Shown here: positions 60,323-64,000 of the stretch, piece by piece
Layout of the letters: the number at the start of each line of letters is the position of its first letter
Position numbering within the stretch: position 1 is the stretch's first letter
Assembly (NCBI GenBank): GCA_964514655.1
Contig: CAZEQY010000011.1
Location: 40,253 to 104,252, forward strand
Direction: 5' to 3'
DNA: 64,000 nucleotides
Source of the DNA: SZAS-7 sp964514655
GTDB lineage: Bacteria > Chlamydiota > Chlamydiia > Chlamydiales > FEN-1388
Program-made: the position numbers and the translations under genes
The notes under the pieces: model-generated
Seen by the model: only the letters and a program-made list of their open reading frames with translations
Told to the model about the DNA's origin: nothing
The model's database searches: none

Positions 60323-61810
60323 CTACTTAGCCTGCTCTACACCGCTAAAGACACTCATTTCTTCGGGCCGGAATGTACGGCTCTCATTAGAGCGGTAGGA
60401 CCAGCCAATATTTCCTTTTGTTAGAAGGTGTGACTGATACGTATTGCTTGCGACATCATAGTCACTTACAATAAGTTTATCTTTATCTAGATCAAGGTGA
60501 ACTACCTGCGGAAGGGTTTCTGTTCCATTTTTGATAGGGGAAAATTTCATGAATACCTGCTTAGTTAGATCCAAGACTCTTTTACCGTCAAAAAGGAAAT
60601 ATCCTTGCGAATCAGTACTTGCTCTTGCTGTAAAATCAAGATAGGAGCGCCCATCAGTGCCCACAAAAAAATTCGGCGCTGTATTCTTCGGCTTTAAGAC
60701 AAGCTTTACAAACATGCCATTGATCACATCCTCTTTTGCGCGCAAGTTAAGCTGCTCTTTGATAGAGCCAGAAAGGATAGTTCTATCTTTATCAAGGGTA
60801 GTAAAAAGTGCAGTAAGATCTGCCTCTGTAGCGCAGCTACTAGCATCAACAGCAAGACCAGAACAGATGGCAACAAAATGGCCCTCTTGAGCAACTTTAA
60901 ACTTGCCTGTGTACTCAGCTTTTTGATAGTGGCGTCTATCTAAACCGCCCGTACCCATAATACCGCCAAAATTCAACCCTGCCTTCATCATGTAATGCTC
61001 TTCTCGGGCAAAAGGAGAAACGTTATCACGTAGAAGAAAATCCATTATACTTGGCGCTGGGAGATCGGGATCAAGCTTTTCAAAGCGGATGGCTATTGTA
61101 ACAACAGAGCTTTTTGCAACTTCACGCGCAAGAGCGGGAGCTTCATCTTCTAGCCTTTGTCTTGTATCGCGATCAACAGGAAAGAATGCAAATTTCTTTT
61201 GTTCGCCCTGTTCACCTGCATGGACGGTAAAAGCGCCGCTAATGCCTTGAAAGTCCATAAACCAGGTGCCTTTATCTCCACTTGAGGTATAGGTAAGGTA
61301 CATCCACGATTCATTGCCTTTATGACTTGCCTGAACTGTGAACTCAGCACTTTTAGTCTGTGGATTTATTGGAAGACATGCACACGAGGTGTAGGGAGTT
61401 ACGAAAATATCAGGAAACTGATCCCAGTCAATACGATGGGACCAGCATGTTTTCAGCCAGTCCATCACTGTAACGGGAACGCCGGGTACTTTATTCTGCA
61501 CGCTAAGCGGAAGCCGCAGGTTACTTAGTGCAACTTTCCCATCTTGCCAAAGCGCTTGCTGCGGATCGAGCGTAAGGCGCTGAAAGGCTAGTGACCGAGC
61601 ACCTATATCAAGTCGAACAGGAGTATCAAGTGCGCCTTGTGTTAGGCCTCGAGACTCATTATAGTGGCATGCAACTTGAAGGTTAAATTGCTCTTCAGAC
61701 ACCTTAGATTTATCTCGTAAAAGCCTTTGTTCATCAGTAAGCTTTTGCCCATAGGCATTTTCGTATAAACTTCTAAAAGCATCTAAACGTGCGCCTGCTG
61801 CAGGTTCCAT
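60323..61810 (-). CDS. Orphan 495-residue protein
   Basis: No family recognised. The start is MEPAAGARLDAFRS; there is no signal peptide. The sequence is beta-rich with many charged loops, for example NESWMYLTYTSSGDKGTWFMDF and KLIVSDYDVASNTYQS. Two segments, around residues 50-200 and 290-440, have similar composition and could be repeats of one domain, but I could not align them convincingly. It has a consensus-like promoter and stands between an HD enzyme and another orphan. Confidence 0.6.
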   Translation of the reverse strand: MEPAAGARLDAFRSLYENAYGQKLTDEQRLLRDKSKVSEEQFNLQVACHYNESRGLTQGALDTPVRLDIGARSLAFQRLTLDPQQALWQDGKVALSNLRLPLSVQNKVPGVPVTVMDWLKTCWSHRIDWDQFPDIFVTPYTSCACLPINPQTKSAEFTVQASHKGNESWMYLTYTSSGDKGTWFMDFQGISGAFTVHAGEQGEQKKFAFFPVDRDTRQRLEDEAPALAREVAKSSVVTIAIRFEKLDPDLPAPSIMDFLLRDNVSPFAREEHYMMKAGLNFGGIMGTGGLDRRHYQKAEYTGKFKVAQEGHFVAICSGLAVDASSCATEADLTALFTTLDKDRTILSGSIKEQLNLRAKEDVINGMFVKLVLKPKNTAPNFFVGTDGRSYLDFTARASTDSQGYFLFDGKRVLDLTKQVFMKFSPIKNGTETLPQVVHLDLDKDKLIVSDYDVASNTYQSHLLTKGNIGWSYRSNESRTFRPEEMSVFSGVEQAK

Positions 61811-61842
61811 TATAACTCCCCACCTTGTAATTAGTTTTTACA

Positions 61843-61872
61843 ATTATGTTTTAGGGGTAGTTATATGTCAAG
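61843..61872 (-). promoter_or_regulatory. Promoter of the 60323-61810 orphan gene
   Basis: On the minus strand TTGACA (61872-61867) and CATAAT (61848-61843) are 18 bp apart, and GGTGGGGAGT lies before the ATG. The promoter starts six bases before the stop codon of the upstream orphan, so the two leftward genes have separate transcripts at least in part. Confidence 0.6.
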
Positions 61873-61877
61873 AATTA

Positions 61878-63353
61878 CTATCCTTCAAAATGCTTTGTAG
61901 CAAAACTCCAGACCTCTTTTAATTCTTGCACCTGCTCTTCAATGGGGCGAGAGTCACTGGGAAAGGATCTTGCAAAGAATTCCAGGGCAAAATCGTCTCC
62001 CCACATTCCAGTTATGTCCCTATTAAAGCTCCGGATTTCACTTGTACTTAGGCTATTTGCAGACATGTTGTCCGCAAGATAGCCGACAGACTTATCCAGT
62101 TTTTCCATCATGGCTGTAGATGGAGATTCTAGCTTGCCAAGCACCGTCACAACAGATTCAGGGGTAATAGTTGCTTCAAGAGCGTGCATTACATCTAAAA
62201 TATCGTCTGAAAGGTCATTAAATCGAGGACCGCCCATCTGCTCATTTCGTTCACTCCACATGATATCAGAACAGCTCTGAAGCACAGCTTTTGCTTCTGG
62301 TTTTTCTAGACTCTTGATTGATAAAAGGCTTTTGAGCTTATCCTCAATGCCTTTCACTGTTTTTGATGGTTTTTGAATCTCTTTAAATTCTTTAACTATT
62401 TTCTTCAACTTCGTTTGAGCCCTATAAAGCTTACATCTATCTAGTGTTCGAATTGCACCCGCAAGAGCATCTTGAGGGCTTTCTTGTGCTTTATATTCAC
62501 TATGCAGCTGTTTTAGCATACCAACCTTTCGGTATGCATTTGTAAGGAGCTTAACCTCTTCAAATTTTTCCGCTCCATATGAAGCTTTACTCTCTGCAAT
62601 CTGGTTAATCTTGGCAAGAAGACGAGCCACATGAAAAAAGTGATCGTGAACAAACTCTTTGCCGGAAGATAAAAGAACATCGCTTGTATAAAAGGCTTCT
62701 ATAAACTCACTATCACTTGCAATTCCTGTTTCACCTGCAATATGAATCTCCGGAAGTTCTGGGCGTCTTTCTCTTTCTTTTTCATAAAGAGCCATCAACG
62801 CTTCTTTATCCGGCAGTGTCAAAACACCATTCTTATAGTCATAGCCAAGCCGCTTCAAAAACTGGGCGCTAGAACTATCAGGATTAGACAAGACTTCAAC
62901 AAGCTCTTCGTGACTTGGAACTATAGCAGGATAAATGCGTTTTCGCTCCTCTTCAAACTTCTCTTGAGCTGCCTCGTTTTCAGATTCACTTGCCTTGGAA
63001 CGAAACTCCTCTTTCAGCTCAAATCGATAGAGAAAGCCCTCCCCCTCTCTTATCGGAGATCTGCCTATACAGTTCCAACAAGGGCCATTTTTTGCTTCTA
63101 GTGCCTGATCGTTTGGAACAATGTCTTTTACGGATTTAACTGATAGCTGCCTAGGTAAAGGCGGCCTTTTCTGGGTCAGAATATCTTCTGCCTCCATGGC
63201 CTTTTTTGCCGCTTTGCCTATATTTAGAGGTGCGTGAGGGTTTTTTTCAACCTTTCTTCCCTGCATATCTCCTCGGGCACTATCGCCCGAAGCAGGCGTT
63301 TGGGACTGTATTCCCAGCTCTATTATAGGCCTATCTTCGAAAGAAGCGTTCAT
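61878..63353 (-). CDS. Orphan 491-residue helical protein, candidate effector
   Basis: No family recognised. The protein has an unstructured N-terminus with Ser/Gly/Lys, then mostly alpha helix: a strongly charged segment (EEKFEEERKRIY) at ~130, several amphipathic helices (LLTNAYRKVGMLKQLHSEY) and a basic helix LKKIVKEFKEIQKP. A CWNCIG motif at ~93-98 is a lone Cys pair. No signal peptide or membrane helix. It is divergent from the small membrane protein at 63477, across an AT-rich intergenic region. Confidence 0.62.
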   Translation of the reverse strand: MNASFEDRPIIELGIQSQTPASGDSARGDMQGRKVEKNPHAPLNIGKAAKKAMEAEDILTQKRPPLPRQLSVKSVKDIVPNDQALEAKNGPCWNCIGRSPIREGEGFLYRFELKEEFRSKASESENEAAQEKFEEERKRIYPAIVPSHEELVEVLSNPDSSSAQFLKRLGYDYKNGVLTLPDKEALMALYEKERERRPELPEIHIAGETGIASDSEFIEAFYTSDVLLSSGKEFVHDHFFHVARLLAKINQIAESKASYGAEKFEEVKLLTNAYRKVGMLKQLHSEYKAQESPQDALAGAIRTLDRCKLYRAQTKLKKIVKEFKEIQKPSKTVKGIEDKLKSLLSIKSLEKPEAKAVLQSCSDIMWSERNEQMGGPRFNDLSDDILDVMHALEATITPESVVTVLGKLESPSTAMMEKLDKSVGYLADNMSANSLSTSEIRSFNRDITGMWGDDFALEFFARSFPSDSRPIEEQVQELKEVWSFATKHFEG

Positions 63354-63476
63354 AAAGCACCTTCCCTTCCCTCCTTATACCATAGCATGGATAGATTTAA
63401 CTGTAAACTAATATTTATAATTATGCTTTAATTCATATCTCTTGTACAGTTTTAATAAAAAACCAAAGGAGCATAT

Positions 63477-63809
63477 ATGACCCTATCAGGATCCTGGGAA
63501 ATTCAAAGATCATTAAGCAGACTACAAGCCATACCAGTCCTTGGATCGACACTTGTGTCGCCCATTAAGGCTGTTGTGAGCCTTGCAGAAACAGTAGCAG
63601 GCATAGCTGGAGCCATTCTGTTTGGCACGATTGCAGTTATTACTGATGACAAAGATAGTGTGGGAAGATGCGTTGAATCCCTTGGCCACATAGGCCTTGG
63701 CCTTTTGGGCTTTATGTACAGCGTATCTAACTTTTTCACGCTAGGCGCTGTTGGCTATACTGTAGAATACCACCAATCCCAAAGAAGACGTGCCTACGTG
63801 CAGTATTAA
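63477..63809 (+). CDS. Small orphan with two hydrophobic segments, possibly inclusion-membrane-like
   Basis: The 110-residue protein has hydrophobic segments at about residues 31-52 (ALAETVAGIAGAILFGTIAV-like) and 69-92 (HIGLGLLGFMYSVSNFFTLG) separated by a short acidic loop, DDKDSV. Such bilobed hydrophobic hairpins are the hallmark of chlamydial Inc proteins, but the spacing here is only suggestive. No signal peptide. AAAGGAG precedes the ATG. The C-terminus is basic. Confidence 0.6.
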   Translation: MTLSGSWEIQRSLSRLQAIPVLGSTLVSPIKAVVSLAETVAGIAGAILFGTIAVITDDKDSVGRCVESLGHIGLGLLGFMYSVSNFFTLGAVGYTVEYHQSQRRRAYVQY

Positions 63810-63920
63810 GAGCACATTAACAAGCCTTTGACAGCAATCTTTATTGGCTGATTGTTAGCTCATTATGAGTGTTAACGAGCTTGACACAGGCGTGTCAAAT
63901 TCGTTTGTGTGAAAAAATTA

Positions 63921-63957
63921 ACAGGATCCGCTAAAGCTAGCAGGATCGGGCAGGATA
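63921..63957. repeat. Second CAGGAT-type repeat copy
   Basis: The stretch carries CAGGATCC, GCAGGATCGGGCAGGATAG, sharing the block GCAGGATCGGGCAGGAT with the right arm of the repeat at 17549-17590. It lies in the final 191 bp of the window, which otherwise shows no gene. Confidence 0.65.
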
Positions 63958-64000
63958 GTAATTAGTCATTAACAACAAAAAGGTGATAATAATGATAAAA

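Noticed and set aside
1..64000. tRNA, rRNA, CRISPR arrays, prophage or transposase genes
   Set aside because: No T-loop/acceptor patterns, no regularly spaced direct repeats with unique spacers, and no integrase or DDE-type protein was recognised; a dedicated search could still find a tRNA I missed.

Overview
The window reads as a piece of chromosome from a member of the phylum Chlamydiota, most likely an environmental (amoeba- or protist-associated) chlamydia rather than a Chlamydiaceae. Support comes from an argR-artJ arginine module, two SctJ (CdsJ-type) type III secretion lipoproteins, a MYG1-HIT gene pair, a chlamydial-style oversized signal peptidase I, a TyrP-family aromatic amino acid permease, a COG1478 ligase of the kind that replaces FolC in Chlamydia, and many long orphan proteins with effector-like features. 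I cannot place it in a family. No rRNA, tRNA, CRISPR or insertion-sequence transposase was found. Genes are tightly packed, and many convergent or co-directional neighbours overlap by 4 to 60 bases.

Layout. 1-1.0 kb: artJ (cut by the window edge) and argR behind an ARG box. 1.4-6.2 kb: a 654-residue orphan and a 904-residue protein with a MICAL-like FAD monooxygenase module. 6.25-8.2 kb: a hairpin, a 162-bp compound palindrome and two tandem sctJ genes. 8.2-13.6 kb: a folate/F420-type ligase, a PTP-type phosphatase, an exported thioredoxin-reductase-like protein, a 164-bp palindrome, an exported PfkB kinase, an MFS carrier and a tautomerase. 13.7-17.3 kb: a secreted collagen-like protein and a LOG-domain protein. 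17.4-21.2 kb: a dispersed repeat, then an overlapping MYG1-HIT-isochorismatase-HEAT operon. 21.2-27.1 kb: aldo/keto reductase, orphan, racemase with a dipeptidase remnant, acyl-CoA synthetase, EpmA. 27.1-31.6 kb: two orphans flanking a perfect 24-bp palindrome, then an ADP-ribosylglycohydrolase.

31.6-36.2 kb: an overlapping operon encoding a histone-deacetylase-like enzyme, a GNAT acetyltransferase, an MFS carrier and a GCKR/MurQ-like double-SIS protein. 36.4-40.2 kb: peptidase M24, TyrP, EamA carrier, membrane protein. 40.3-42.1 kb: a TRAP-type (DctP) binding module fused to a BNR sialidase, the most striking architecture here. 42.1-49.5 kb: secreted orphan, GNAT, the NAD-salvage operon pncB-pncA with sufE, a coiled-coil/polyproline effector candidate, and aroA-aroK. 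49.5-56.5 kb: exported orphan, a palindromic repeat, lepB, orphan, a toxin-antitoxin module with its operator, two small secreted proteins, a D,D-carboxypeptidase. 56.6-64 kb: exported methyltransferase, orphan, Nudix, DUF952 protein, exported HD phosphohydrolase, then three orphans.

Themes. (i) Candidate host-interaction proteins are numerous, several with a recurring M-[E/D]-P or MVTP start. (ii) Enzymes that are normally cytosolic carry Sec signal peptides (thioredoxin-reductase-like, PfkB, methyltransferase, HD hydrolase). (iii) Intergenic space holds long palindromes of about 90-170 bp with unrelated sequences. All function calls rest on motif recognition by eye; no searches were run.
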